The notes under the pieces were generated by a model. The model was not told where the DNA came from. It saw only the letters and a list, made by a program, of their open reading frames with translations, and did not search any database. Both the position numbers and the translations under genes were made by a program. Below, piece by piece: positions 1 to 8,651 of a stretch of 64,000 nucleotides of DNA. The number at the start of each line of letters is the position of its first letter. Within the stretch, counting starts at the first letter, position 1. Source of the stretch: Flavobacterium terrisoli (GTDB lineage Bacteria > Bacteroidota > Bacteroidia > Flavobacteriales > Flavobacteriaceae); contig NZ_JARGNA010000007.1 of NCBI RefSeq assembly GCF_030167905.1, positions 206,859 through 270,858 of the forward strand. The letters run 5' to 3'.

Positions 1-200
1 GCGTGTTCCAGAATCATTTCCTCATTAGGGGCAATATAAACACAATAAATTTTATCTCCGGTAACAAAGCTTTCAACCCATTGAATGTCGGGTCCCATTT
101 TATTGAGAACTCCACAAGATGTTTGTGAAATCCCTTTTAGCTGCTCGGCATTTAAATTACCGGCTCCCGGAATTTCTCTTTCGATTACGAATTTTGGCAT
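1..200 (-). CDS. DUF4242 family protein (3' part outside window)
   Basis: Partial gene read leftwards. It starts at the ATG complementary to 198-200 and runs off the left edge. The visible 66 residues begin MPKFVIEREIPGAGNL and include SQTSCGVLNKMGP and GDKIYCVYIAPNEE, which I recognise as DUF4242. These are small ferredoxin-like-fold proteins, some of which (SCO4226 type) bind nickel; the cellular role is not established. The gene lies upstream of nothing obvious and follows the methyltransferase in the same direction with an 86-bp gap, so the two may be co-transcribed. The family call is strong; any function is unknown. Confidence 0.8.
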   Translation of the reverse strand, partial: MPKFVIEREIPGAGNLNAEQLKGISQTSCGVLNKMGPDIQWVESFVTGDKIYCVYIAPNEEMILEH

Positions 201-286
201 AAGTTTCAATTTTGTAAACTCCTACTTTATGGCTGTTCGGTTTTGCCCCGTTTATTATAGTGGTTTCTGGCTCCACATTTGAAATT

Positions 287-1132
287 TTATTTTTCTCCGG
301 TAATGACCAATGCGCTGGAATCGATTTGTACATTGCCCTCCGGAAATTTTGCATTGACAGCCTGAAGCACTTCTCCTTTGATTTTTTCTTTCATGGCATC
401 ATCGGCTTTGCTCAGCGCAGCCACAAAAGGCGCAGCCACTTCGGTCATCATATTCCAGTAAGTATCGGCGGTTTTACATTTGAGTTTGCCAAGGACTTCT
501 TTTTGGGTGACATTTTTCAATCCGGCCTGTTCAAATAAACTGGCTATAAAACGATCTTGAGCACAACGAAACATACCCGGTGAACCTGGTGGCGGTGGCG
601 GTAATTCCATATTGCGATTGATGGTTCCCATACTGGCGGTTACCCAAAAATTCTTTTCGGGTCCATTCCAGACAGAAGTTGAAATTCTTCCACCGGGTTT
701 TAAAACTCTTGCCATTTCTTTGGCGGCCAAAAGCATATCAGGGAAAAACATAAAGCCAAATCGGCAACTGATGGCATCAAACGTATTATCGGGAAAAGGA
801 AGTTCGCATACATCACAGGCTACCGTTTCAGTATTCTTTATCCCTTTCAACACGGCATTCTCTTTAGCAATTTCGAGCATATCTTCGGATAAATCCGTGA
901 TAACAACTCTTCCGTTACGTACCAAAGCCGCAATGGTCAGACCAGGTTCTCCGGTTCCGGCAGCAATATCTAAGACATAATCATCCCCTTTAAGGTTTAG
1001 TGATCTGATGATTTCATCACCCATCGGCTGTAAAAAATCCATCATTAAGTCATCCCATTTTTTCCAACCTGGTGAAAACTTATTCCATGATGCTCTTTGT
1101 TGTTCTCTAATTTGTTCTAATTCCAATTCCAT
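287..1132 (-). CDS. class I SAM-dependent methyltransferase
   Basis: A 281-residue protein with a Rossmann methyltransferase fold. SAM motif I is VLDIAAGTGEPG at about residues 53-64, followed by an acidic motif II (VVITDLSEDML) and a post-motif CRFGFMFFPD near residue 125. The arrangement is that of UbiE/COQ5-like small-molecule methyltransferases, but the substrate cannot be read from sequence. A PPPPPGSPGMFR loop near residue 180 is encoded by a GGTGGC-type repeat; a Pro-rich loop here is usual in relatives. The start fits the family length. It may form a unit with the DUF4242 gene downstream of it. Confidence 0.85.
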   Translation of the reverse strand: MELELEQIREQQRASWNKFSPGWKKWDDLMMDFLQPMGDEIIRSLNLKGDDYVLDIAAGTGEPGLTIAALVRNGRVVITDLSEDMLEIAKENAVLKGIKNTETVACDVCELPFPDNTFDAISCRFGFMFFPDMLLAAKEMARVLKPGGRISTSVWNGPEKNFWVTASMGTINRNMELPPPPPGSPGMFRCAQDRFIASLFEQAGLKNVTQKEVLGKLKCKTADTYWNMMTEVAAPFVAALSKADDAMKEKIKGEVLQAVNAKFPEGNVQIDSSALVITGEK

Positions 1133-1342
1133 GCTGTTCCAATTTTTAATTAACAGAATTATTTAATGATTCAGAAAATTAGCAAATGTAGATTAACCGT
1201 TTGAAACAGAAATGGGGAAGTGAATTTTAGTGTCTTGTAAATGTACTAAAAATTTGAAAACCAACGGTTTATTATTATCAGTTTTCTTTGTTATATTTGA
1301 TAAATTGTAAAGTAGCATTTCCTTACCTCATCAAAGCAAATC

Positions 1343-2380
1343 ATGACAGAAAATATTCGCCTTCAAAAGCAACTGGAACTCACCAATGAGCAGACTTCGC
1401 CCTTGTTTCGCATCATGTGGACACAAAACATAAATGAATCCAACAGAAGACATTTTGAAAATAACATCTGTGCCTTTCATATCGGTAAAGGTTATATTTT
1501 ATCGGTGGCACACAATCTAAAAACAGAAGCCAGAATTTTTAAGTCGATTGCTGAAAGTATTTTTGCCAATGGTATTTTGCCTTATCTGAATGAGCCGCAA
1601 AAGCAATTGTTTCAAAACTGTTTCCTATTGGACCCAACCGTGCAAAAAAGGTATTGGAACAGTGCTAATCCAAATGATTACCAGGCAGCCATTGAGGCGT
1701 TGCAGCAAATCAATTTTGATACACGCTGGGTTAGTTTATTGGAAAAAAAGATTTGCCAGGCGCATTTAATCGTACAATTTAAAAACGACCAATTTTATAA
1801 TAAGCCTGAGCTTTCAAAGCATTTTTCAACAGCAACATCTTTTGCCGAACCGGCCATTAACCGTCATACCTTTTTGATTGAAGTGGAACTGGTTGAAGCC
1901 TTTTATGGAGACGATATCGCTTTGTATCGCATCATCAATACACCAAGCGAAATCATTGAGGCAATACCAAGTGCTGCGATTGATTATTCCGTTTTGAGTG
2001 ATGACCAGGAACACTATTATTGTTTGCAAAGTTCACCGGCAAGTGAAGTTGGAAAACTGCTCAACAAAGCACAGATTGATGGTTTTACGGAGCATTTTGG
2101 CATTTTTCCGGAGCGCATTGGCGGGAATTACATTTTGGAAGGTTTGCGCTATCTGATCAAAGGTTATTTCCGATTTGGTTCTTCGGGTGCGCCCTACCTG
2201 GTTTATGATGGCAAAAACAATGAGTTTAAGGTCAATGCCATCCAAAGTGAAGCCTGCCCTATTCAATTATCAATTGATAACAAACGGGATGGAAACTTCC
2301 AATATGTCAATGCCATCGCGACACCGCTGAACAATATCAGGGAAAAGTTAGAAATGTATTTGTCCAAAGATTTACTATAG
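1343..2380 (+). CDS. trypsin-like serine peptidase domain protein, no signal peptide
   Basis: A 345-residue protein with no named relative that I recognise. It carries a plausible chymotrypsin-type triad: SVAHNL with His57, GDDIALYR with Asp191, and GSSGAPYLV with Ser281 in place of the usual GNSGGP. The wide His-Asp spacing comes from a large helical insertion at about residues 65-170. There is no signal peptide or membrane segment, so the protein is probably cytosolic. Cytosolic trypsin-fold proteins are often effectors in stress or defence settings, but that is inference. The gene converges on the T9SS gene to its right, and both end on the shared palindrome CTATAG at 2375-2380. Confidence 0.6.
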   Translation: MTENIRLQKQLELTNEQTSPLFRIMWTQNINESNRRHFENNICAFHIGKGYILSVAHNLKTEARIFKSIAESIFANGILPYLNEPQKQLFQNCFLLDPTVQKRYWNSANPNDYQAAIEALQQINFDTRWVSLLEKKICQAHLIVQFKNDQFYNKPELSKHFSTATSFAEPAINRHTFLIEVELVEAFYGDDIALYRIINTPSEIIEAIPSAAIDYSVLSDDQEHYYCLQSSPASEVGKLLNKAQIDGFTEHFGIFPERIGGNYILEGLRYLIKGYFRFGSSGAPYLVYDGKNNEFKVNAIQSEACPIQLSIDNKRDGNFQYVNAIATPLNNIREKLEMYLSKDLL

Positions 2381-4420
2381 CTTCACAAATTTTTGTGTGC
2401 CTTTACCATTTTCAGTTGTTACAGTAATAAAATAAGCGCCTTGTGAAAGCGTGCTTACCTCAATAGTTTCAGTATTGGTTACCGTCATTAATTTTTGCCC
2501 CAAAGCATTGCAAACCGAAACTTCTTTTACAAAATTGGCATCAGCCAGGGTGATATGCAACAGATTTCTTGTCGGATTCGGATAAATCGTAAATACCGAT
2601 GTTGCAAAATCATTGGAACCCAATGCCGTTACCGTAGTTGAAACTGTATTGGTTACTATCGGAAAATTAAAATCGAAATAGATTCCGGCTGTATTTTCAA
2701 TCACATCATCAATTGCGATTGTCGCCTTTGGCTTGATTTTAAAAGCGATATAACCATTACTTCCCGGTTCGTCAACAGACGATGGCGGTAAATTGATTCC
2801 ATCATAAAAAATTTCCAATTGATTCCCGTTGGTCAATGTACTTCTGTAAGGATGACTGCTCGAAAGCATTTCCAAAGTACTCCAATCCAGATTATCATCC
2901 AGCATATCTTTTACCACAATATTTTCAGCAGGATAAGTTCCTGTATTCTGAAAACGCACAACATAATGCAAATAATCTCCAGTTTGCGCCGTGCTAATCT
3001 GTCCTCCTTCCAAAACCAATTTATCATTTGGATCATACGAACCCACAACGGTTTGTTTTAACAGGGCAATATTGTCACCTGGGGTTATATCATCAAGCGA
3101 AGAAAATACAGTAGCCGTATAACTCAATTGATCTCCGATATTCACTGCAGGGATTTCTGTTGGCGAATTGATATTGAGTTTGCATAAAAAATTTCGGGCT
3201 TCAAAAGGAACCAAATCAGTAAAATCCCAAGTAAGTGAACCTGTCGACTGTGTTGTAACTACAGGAACGGCTGATACAAAATCGGAAACCGCATCATTAA
3301 AACTAAAAGTAACGGTTCCTGACATTTCCTGGTATCCTTTATTTCTAACCTGAATTTGATACTGAGCATCAAAGCCGGGGCGTGCTACTCCTATCGGTAT
3401 CAAGGTGATTTCAAGGTTTGCATTGACTGCTGATGGCGTAGCACAAAAATTTAAAACCTGTGTATTTCCTGCTTCAACAAACTCAATGGTAGAACTTGAA
3501 GGTGAAAATGAAAAATAATTCGGCACTTCAAATTCAGGCGTTATAGTATAAGTCCCAGCAGGAACAAAAAAAACATAATGGCCTGTACTGCTGGTAAAAG
3601 TGTATCCGCTCTGAAATCCGTTAGAATAGCTGATTTTGACTTGTGAAGCCGGAATATTAAACGTATCACAATTCACGTTCACCGAACCGGTTACTGTATT
3701 ATAGCTGCCACCAGGAACCGAAGTACAATAGGATGACACGACCAAACCTGGATTATTATTGGAAAGATTCATTGTCTCTATATGGTCAATTTCATAGTCA
3801 TCCGCACATATAAAAAGCAAATTAGGATTCCATCCTATCAAACTTGGCGGCGGCGGCGGTATGGCTTCAGTGGAGGTAATATTTCTATAAGCAAAACTGG
3901 AATCCATCATAATTCCATTCTTTAAATTGATGCTAACCAAATTCGGGCAGCTTTGAATAGAACAACGGGAAACACCGGTTAAACTTAAATCGATACTGGT
4001 CATCAAATTATCGGTAGAGTGAAATTGATTAAGGTTAAAACAATTGGTTATTGTTATCGAAGTCATGCTGTTATCAGAGCAATACAAGCTAACCAGATTG
4101 AAAAAATTATTGAGGGTTAAAGTGGCAATTTGATTTGAATTACAATTCAGTGAACGCATATTTTGAAAAGCTTCAATACCAGTCAAATCAGTAATGCCTT
4201 GGTTGGGAACATTCAGCCTGGTGACTGTCAAAGCTTCGCTTAACTGAACTTCCCCATCGTCATTGGTATCAACATCAGCATCAAAATTATTATTAACAAG
4301 ATTCCCTACACATAAAGTATTAACCAAAGCATTCTTAAAATTCGCATCGGGTATATTGACAATTTGTGCCTGAGCCATAAAGCTCATTAAAACGAATAAC
4401 AGTGCGTATTTCATTTTCAT
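2375..4420 (-). CDS. T9SS-exported surface protein with leucine-rich repeats and C-terminal sorting domain
   Basis: A 681-residue secreted protein. A signal peptide at residues 1-19 ends AQAQ. Irregular leucine-rich repeats with Asn ladders cover about 60-190. A linker holds GGSYNTVTGSVNV. A conserved-repeat/CARDB-like domain (GSYDPNDK, SYTATVFSS) covers about 330-600, and a type A T9SS sorting domain (IYPNPTRNLLHI to the final KFVKL) covers about 610-681. The T9SS exports such proteins and attaches them to the cell surface; the ligand is unknown. It is a tandem paralogue of the next gene (spacer 5 bp) and probably co-transcribed with it. A PPPPP run near residue 188, encoded by a GGC repeat, interrupts the LRR region and is absent from the paralogue. 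Confidence 0.88.
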   Translation of the reverse strand: MKMKYALLFVLMSFMAQAQIVNIPDANFKNALVNTLCVGNLVNNNFDADVDTNDDGEVQLSEALTVTRLNVPNQGITDLTGIEAFQNMRSLNCNSNQIATLTLNNFFNLVSLYCSDNSMTSITITNCFNLNQFHSTDNLMTSIDLSLTGVSRCSIQSCPNLVSINLKNGIMMDSSFAYRNITSTEAIPPPPPSLIGWNPNLLFICADDYEIDHIETMNLSNNNPGLVVSSYCTSVPGGSYNTVTGSVNVNCDTFNIPASQVKISYSNGFQSGYTFTSSTGHYVFFVPAGTYTITPEFEVPNYFSFSPSSSTIEFVEAGNTQVLNFCATPSAVNANLEITLIPIGVARPGFDAQYQIQVRNKGYQEMSGTVTFSFNDAVSDFVSAVPVVTTQSTGSLTWDFTDLVPFEARNFLCKLNINSPTEIPAVNIGDQLSYTATVFSSLDDITPGDNIALLKQTVVGSYDPNDKLVLEGGQISTAQTGDYLHYVVRFQNTGTYPAENIVVKDMLDDNLDWSTLEMLSSSHPYRSTLTNGNQLEIFYDGINLPPSSVDEPGSNGYIAFKIKPKATIAIDDVIENTAGIYFDFNFPIVTNTVSTTVTALGSNDFATSVFTIYPNPTRNLLHITLADANFVKEVSVCNALGQKLMTVTNTETIEVSTLSQGAYFITVTTENGKGTQKFVKL

Positions 4421-4425
4421 GACTT

Positions 4426-6729
4426 TTATATTTTTATAAATTGATGTGTTGTTTTTCCTTTATCTGTCACTACAGTAATCAAATAACTTCCTTGTAAAAG
4501 CGGGCTTACATCAATAGTTTGAGTATTGGTTACAGTCATTAATTTTTGCCCTAAAGTATTATAAACACTAACTTCTTTTACTAAATCAGAATTAGACAAA
4601 GTAATATTCAAAAGTCCGGCTGTCGGATTAGGATAAATCGCAAATAGTGACTGATTAAAATCATCGGTTCCCAATGCGGTTACCGTAGTTGAAACCGTAT
4701 TGGTCACTATCGGAAAATTAAAATCAAAATAAATCTCAGCGGTATTTGAAATGACATTGTTGATGACTACATTATTTTTTGGCTTAACTTTAAAAGAAAT
4801 AAAACCATGGCTTCCCGGTTCGTCTGTTGAAGAAGGCGGCAAGTTTATACCTTCGTAAAACACTTCCAATTGGTTACCGAGCGTTAATGTGCTTCTGAAA
4901 GGATGGCTGCTTGAAATCATTTCCAAAGTATTCCAATTGAGCTTGTTACTCAACATATCCTTAATTACAACATTTTCAGCCGGATAAGTTCCGGTATTTT
5001 GAAAACGCACTATATAATGCAAATAATCGCCAACATTGGCAATACTGATTTGCGAACCCTGAACAACGGCTTTGTCATTAGGATCATACGAACCGACAAC
5101 CGTTTGATTAAAATCAATCTGATTGTTATTAGGTGTTTCATCTGTTTCAGATGGCGCAATTGCAGCATTAAAACTTAATGTGTCGCCTATATTCACTGCC
5201 GGTGATTCTTGTGGTGTATTAACATTCAGAGTTATTGTAATTTCTCTTGTTTGAAATGGTGAAAAATTGGCAAAACTCCAAGTTAAAGTATTGGTCGTCT
5301 GCGAATCTGTAGCCGGACTGGAAGTGATTAAGTCCAAAACATCATCTTCAAATGTCAAAGTCACCGTTCCGGATTGAACCTGGTTTCCTTTGTTCTTATA
5401 AATGATTTTGTACGTGGCATTAAATCCAGGACGGGCAACAGTCAAGGGAAGAATGGCTATTTCCAAATCGGGATGAGTTCCATTGGGAATAATGCAAAAA
5501 TCAACAGTACTGGTATTATTTGATCCGGTAAAAGCCGTTGTATAATTTGGTGGGTTAGCCGTAAAGTAATTGGCCTGGAACTGAGGAGTAAGTGTTATAT
5601 TATTATTTTGAGAAACATAAGTAGTAAAATTTCCTGCTGTGTTAACATAAACACTGCCTACAACAGAATTGCCAAATGACACCTGGATTGGTAAATATAC
5701 CATAGGATCATCACTTGCATCGCAACCGTTTCCGTTTAAATCGAGGCTAATGTTACCCGTTACAGTATTATAGCCTCCACCCGGTGTAAAAGAACAGTAA
5801 CTGGAAAAAACCACATCAGGAGTATTAATCAAATTGTCTAACCAGTTAGATTCTAAACCATTATCATCAACACACACATATTGCAGCATTGGGTTATTGG
5901 CAAAATTAAAATTACAATCCATAGGATCAAAAGGCAACAACATACAATCCTCTGAAAGTCCGTTCTTAAAGTTTAGGTATTCCAAAAGAGGATTATTATA
6001 TATTAAATAACTCTTATGCCCATAGCCCGTAACCTGTGAAAAGTCTAACGATATGGCGGCAGTATCATGACAATAAAAGTATCCCAATACCGAAGCCGGA
6101 AAAGCAAACGATGTAATGGGATTATTGGAAATATCCAATTGGTCAATAACCGGTACATCAGCCAGGTCTAATGAAGCCAACTGGTTATTTTGAAAATAAC
6201 CTTCGTACAAACCCTGAATCTGAGAAGCATTGATATTGGTCAACAGGTTGTGATCACAGTCTATTCGGTCAATATTCTTAGTCCCTAAATCAAGTGTAGT
6301 GAGTTGGTTATAAGAACAAAAAAGCCCATAAAAGTTGGTACCGGGCAAATAGGTATTGTTCAATGTCAAACTGGTCAGTTGGTTATGTGTACATTCCAAT
6401 GTGGTAATATTTAACATACTTACATCCAAAGCGGTAAGCGAATTATGATTACAGGCTAAAGTCTGCAAATTTGCAAAATTCGAAATCCCTTCCAAGGAAG
6501 CAATACTGCTACTGCTCACATCCAATAACACTACCATTAATGCTTCGGCAACTTCTATTTCTCCGTTCTGATTGGTATCCGGATTTACCAGCGCTACCGT
6601 ATTAACCAACATAGCGCAATTTGAGGTGGTCAATTTAGTTTTAAAATTGGCATCCGGAAAATTGATAACCTGTGCTTGAGAGACCAATCCGAATAAGAAA
6701 CAAAACCAAAGTGAGTATTTTTTTACCAT
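4426..6729 (-). CDS. T9SS-exported surface protein, leucine-rich repeat paralogue
   Basis: A 767-residue protein with the same layout as its downstream neighbour: a signal peptide (residues 1-19, ending SQAQ), an LRR region at about 60-290 with repeated short motifs ending in NQL, a GGGYNTVTGNISLDLNGNGCD linker, a CARDB-like domain with GSYDPNDKAV, and a C-terminal T9SS sorting domain with IYPNPTAGLLNI and the final HQFIKI. The last 300 residues are far closer to the neighbour than the LRR parts, which points to tandem duplication with divergence of the binding face. It is the first gene of the two-gene transcript. The region upstream (6730-6830) is very AT-rich and shared with the divergent ArsR operon. 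Confidence 0.88.
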   Translation of the reverse strand: MVKKYSLWFCFLFGLVSQAQVINFPDANFKTKLTTSNCAMLVNTVALVNPDTNQNGEIEVAEALMVVLLDVSSSSIASLEGISNFANLQTLACNHNSLTALDVSMLNITTLECTHNQLTSLTLNNTYLPGTNFYGLFCSYNQLTTLDLGTKNIDRIDCDHNLLTNINASQIQGLYEGYFQNNQLASLDLADVPVIDQLDISNNPITSFAFPASVLGYFYCHDTAAISLDFSQVTGYGHKSYLIYNNPLLEYLNFKNGLSEDCMLLPFDPMDCNFNFANNPMLQYVCVDDNGLESNWLDNLINTPDVVFSSYCSFTPGGGYNTVTGNISLDLNGNGCDASDDPMVYLPIQVSFGNSVVGSVYVNTAGNFTTYVSQNNNITLTPQFQANYFTANPPNYTTAFTGSNNTSTVDFCIIPNGTHPDLEIAILPLTVARPGFNATYKIIYKNKGNQVQSGTVTLTFEDDVLDLITSSPATDSQTTNTLTWSFANFSPFQTREITITLNVNTPQESPAVNIGDTLSFNAAIAPSETDETPNNNQIDFNQTVVGSYDPNDKAVVQGSQISIANVGDYLHYIVRFQNTGTYPAENVVIKDMLSNKLNWNTLEMISSSHPFRSTLTLGNQLEVFYEGINLPPSSTDEPGSHGFISFKVKPKNNVVINNVISNTAEIYFDFNFPIVTNTVSTTVTALGTDDFNQSLFAIYPNPTAGLLNITLSNSDLVKEVSVYNTLGQKLMTVTNTQTIDVSPLLQGSYLITVVTDKGKTTHQFIKI

Positions 6730-6831
6730 GCTGCTAACTATTTAGAGTTTATAAAGTTATTAAAATAATTACAAGTATTTGATTACAAAATAAAAATTTA
6801 AAGACTTAAACATAAAATAACCGTTAATTAA

Positions 6832-6878
6832 TTTGCGTAACCAAATAGTTACATATATATTTGTAACCGATTAGTTAC
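6832..6878 (+). promoter_or_regulatory. promoter with two palindromic operators for the ArsR/SRPBCC operon
   Basis: Two matching 16-bp inverted repeats lie at 6837-6852 (GTAACCAAATAGTTAC) and 6863-6878 (GTAACCGATTAGTTAC), 26 bp apart start to start. A -7 box TATATTTG (6856-6863) sits between them and touches the second, with TTTG at 6832-6835 twenty bases upstream. This is the Bacteroidota promoter pattern. The GTAAC-N6-GTTAC sites bracket the core promoter and stop 17 bp before the ArsR start, so autorepression by the ArsR protein is the simplest reading (inference). Confidence 0.8.
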
Positions 6879-6895
6879 CTATCAAATCAATCACC

Positions 6896-7231
6896 ATGAG
6901 AAGAGATGTATTCCAGGCCATTGCCGATCCAACCCGAAGAACCATACTAAGTTTACTGGCTGCACAGACTCTAACGTTGAATGCGGTTGCCGAAAACTTT
7001 GACATCAGCCGGCCGGCCATATCCAAACACATTAAGATTCTTAATGAATGTGGCTTAATTGAAATTACCGATAAAGGACGGGAACGCTATTGCGAAGCCA
7101 AACTCGATAAACTCAGTGAAGTTTCGGTTTGGATTGAACAATACAAACAGTTCTGGGAAACCAAACTCGATGATTTAGAAACCTATTTAGAAAAACTTCA
7201 AAAAGACAATAACAATGACAGCATCAGTTAA
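6896..7231 (+). CDS. ArsR/SmtB-type winged-helix repressor of the SRPBCC operon
   Basis: A 111-residue winged-helix protein. MRRDVFQAIADPTRRTIL at the N-terminus, a recognition helix in FDISRPAISKHIKIL at about residues 37-51, and a wing near LIEITDKGRERYC are typical of the ArsR subgroup encoded next to SRPBCC/AHSA1 genes. It has no CxC metal site, so it probably does not sense metals. The gene overlaps the following SRPBCC gene by 17 bp. Its promoter holds two GTAAC-N6-GTTAC operators, which suggests autorepression. The inducer is unknown. Confidence 0.88.
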   Translation: MRRDVFQAIADPTRRTILSLLAAQTLTLNAVAENFDISRPAISKHIKILNECGLIEITDKGRERYCEAKLDKLSEVSVWIEQYKQFWETKLDDLETYLEKLQKDNNNDSIS

Positions 7232-7673
7232 CAATACCGCCGACAGGGAGATTATCATTTCTCGTTTGCTCAATGGGCCAATTGAACTGGTTTGGGAAGT
7301 CTGGACCAATCCTGATCACATCAAACATTGGTGGGGACCAAGTGGTTTTACCAATACCATTACCAAAATGGAAGTCGTTCCTAATGGTCTATGGAACTTA
7401 GTCATGCATGGGCCGGACGGCACCGATTATGACAACGAAAGTGTTTTCACCGAAGTGGTATGGCACAAAAAAATAATGTACCATCACATTTCCGGTCATG
7501 AATTTATTGCCGCTATCCAATTTGAAGAAAGAGGCAATCAAACCTTTATCCACTGGCAAATGCTTTTTGAAACCAAAGAAGAGCTCAACCGAATTATGGC
7601 CCTTTATGACATTTCAGAAGGCCTCAAACAAAATGTGGACAAACTGGAAGCCTATTTAAAAAATCAAAAATAA
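7215..7673 (+). CDS. SRPBCC (AHSA1-like) domain protein, copy 1
   Basis: A 152-residue single-domain protein of the START/SRPBCC superfamily (hydrophobic-ligand pocket), AHSA1-like. Diagnostic elements are ISRLLNGPIELVWEVWTNPD at the start, the HWWGPSGFTN segment, and FLLFET-type strands ending in a C-terminal helix. It begins inside the end of the ArsR gene (17-bp overlap), so translation is probably coupled. It is very close to the next gene, and the pair looks like a recent tandem duplication. The ligand or substrate is not known; such genes are widespread partners of ArsR-type repressors. Confidence 0.85.
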   Translation: MTASVNNTADREIIISRLLNGPIELVWEVWTNPDHIKHWWGPSGFTNTITKMEVVPNGLWNLVMHGPDGTDYDNESVFTEVVWHKKIMYHHISGHEFIAAIQFEERGNQTFIHWQMLFETKEELNRIMALYDISEGLKQNVDKLEAYLKNQK

Positions 7674-7679
7674 ACATCT

Positions 7680-8129
7680 ATGGAAAATGATACAGCCGAC
7701 AGAGAAATAGTGATTTCGCGATTGCTCAATGCACCGATTGAATTGGTTTGGGAAGTCTGGACCAATCCGGAACATATCAAAAACTGGTGGGGACCAACGG
7801 GCTTTACCAATACCATTTCCAAAATGGATGTGCAACCCGAAGGAGAATGGAATTTAATCATGTATGGACCCGATGGCACCGATTATAAAAACAAAAGCGT
7901 CTTTAAGGAAGTCATCAATTATGAGAAATTGGTTTACGAACATGTTTCGGCACCAAAATTCACTTCTACAATACTTTTTGAGCGCCTCGGGAACCAAACA
8001 CAACTCCATTGGCAGATGCTTTTCGAAACGAAAGAACAGCTAATACAAGTAGTCAAAGCTTTCAACGCGGCCGAAGGTTTACAACAAAATGTGACCAAAC
8101 TGGAAGCCTATTTAGCAAAACAATCATAA
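7680..8129 (+). CDS. SRPBCC (AHSA1-like) domain protein, copy 2
   Basis: A 149-residue paralogue of the preceding protein. It shares NAPIELVWEVWTNPEHIKN, WWGPTGFTNTISKMD and the QMLFETKEQL region, and is separated from copy 1 by only 6 bp. The N-terminal 60 residues are nearly identical between copies, while the middle has diverged. This fits a tandem duplication kept for a different ligand or for hetero-oligomers (inference). It is the third gene of the ArsR-led operon. Confidence 0.85.
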   Translation: MENDTADREIVISRLLNAPIELVWEVWTNPEHIKNWWGPTGFTNTISKMDVQPEGEWNLIMYGPDGTDYKNKSVFKEVINYEKLVYEHVSAPKFTSTILFERLGNQTQLHWQMLFETKEQLIQVVKAFNAAEGLQQNVTKLEAYLAKQS

Positions 8130-8147
8130 CAACTAAAAGATAAAAAA

Positions 8148-8591
8148 ATGGAGAAAACAGCAAACAGCCTTAGCCTGGTTAAAACCTATAAAGCACCGGT
8201 AGAAACCCTATGGAAAGTCATCACCGAAAGAGAGCATCTAAAACAATGGTATTTTGATTTTGCGGAAGACTGGGAACTCAAAGTTGGGCAACAATTTGAT
8301 TGGTCTGCCGGAGACAATGAGTGCAATCAATGGCTTCATCGTGGCGTTATGTTAGAAATCATCCCGAACAAAAAGCTATCCCACAGTTGGGAATATCCCG
8401 GACATTCAGGCACTTCCGTAGTGACTTGGGAATTGCATCCTATAGACAAAAACAACACCGAGCTGCATTTCAGCCACGTATTTACCGTTCCGTTTGATGT
8501 GACCGAACCGGCATTCAAAAGAGAAAACTTTGAAATGGGCTGGAACGAAATCCTCAATAATTTACTCGTAAATTATCTTGGCAAACTCTAA
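8148..8591 (+). CDS. SRPBCC domain protein, divergent third copy
   Basis: A 147-residue SRPBCC protein with SLVKTYKAPVETLWKVITE at the N-terminus, DWELKVGQQFDW in the central strands and a C-terminal helix ending NLLVNYLGKL. It is much less similar to copies 1 and 2 than they are to each other and belongs to another AHSA1-like branch. It is the last gene of the operon, 18 bp after copy 2. The hairpin just downstream has its T-run on the opposite strand and mainly serves the convergent PLP-enzyme gene. Confidence 0.85.
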   Translation: MEKTANSLSLVKTYKAPVETLWKVITEREHLKQWYFDFAEDWELKVGQQFDWSAGDNECNQWLHRGVMLEIIPNKKLSHSWEYPGHSGTSVVTWELHPIDKNNTELHFSHVFTVPFDVTEPAFKRENFEMGWNEILNNLLVNYLGKL

Positions 8592-8629
8592 AATAAAAAA
8601 GCCCGACGGTAGTCTCTTCCCGGCGGGCT
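8591..8629 (-). terminator. rho-independent terminator of the PLP-enzyme gene
   Basis: A 10-bp stem (8600-8609 with 8620-8629, one mismatch) closes a 10-nt loop. Read on the minus strand it is followed by a T-rich run (complement of 8591-8600). The plus-strand side lacks a T-run, so it mainly terminates transcription arriving from the gene at 8652-9875. Confidence 0.75.
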
Positions 8630-8651
8630 TAAACAACTAAATTATAAAAAC

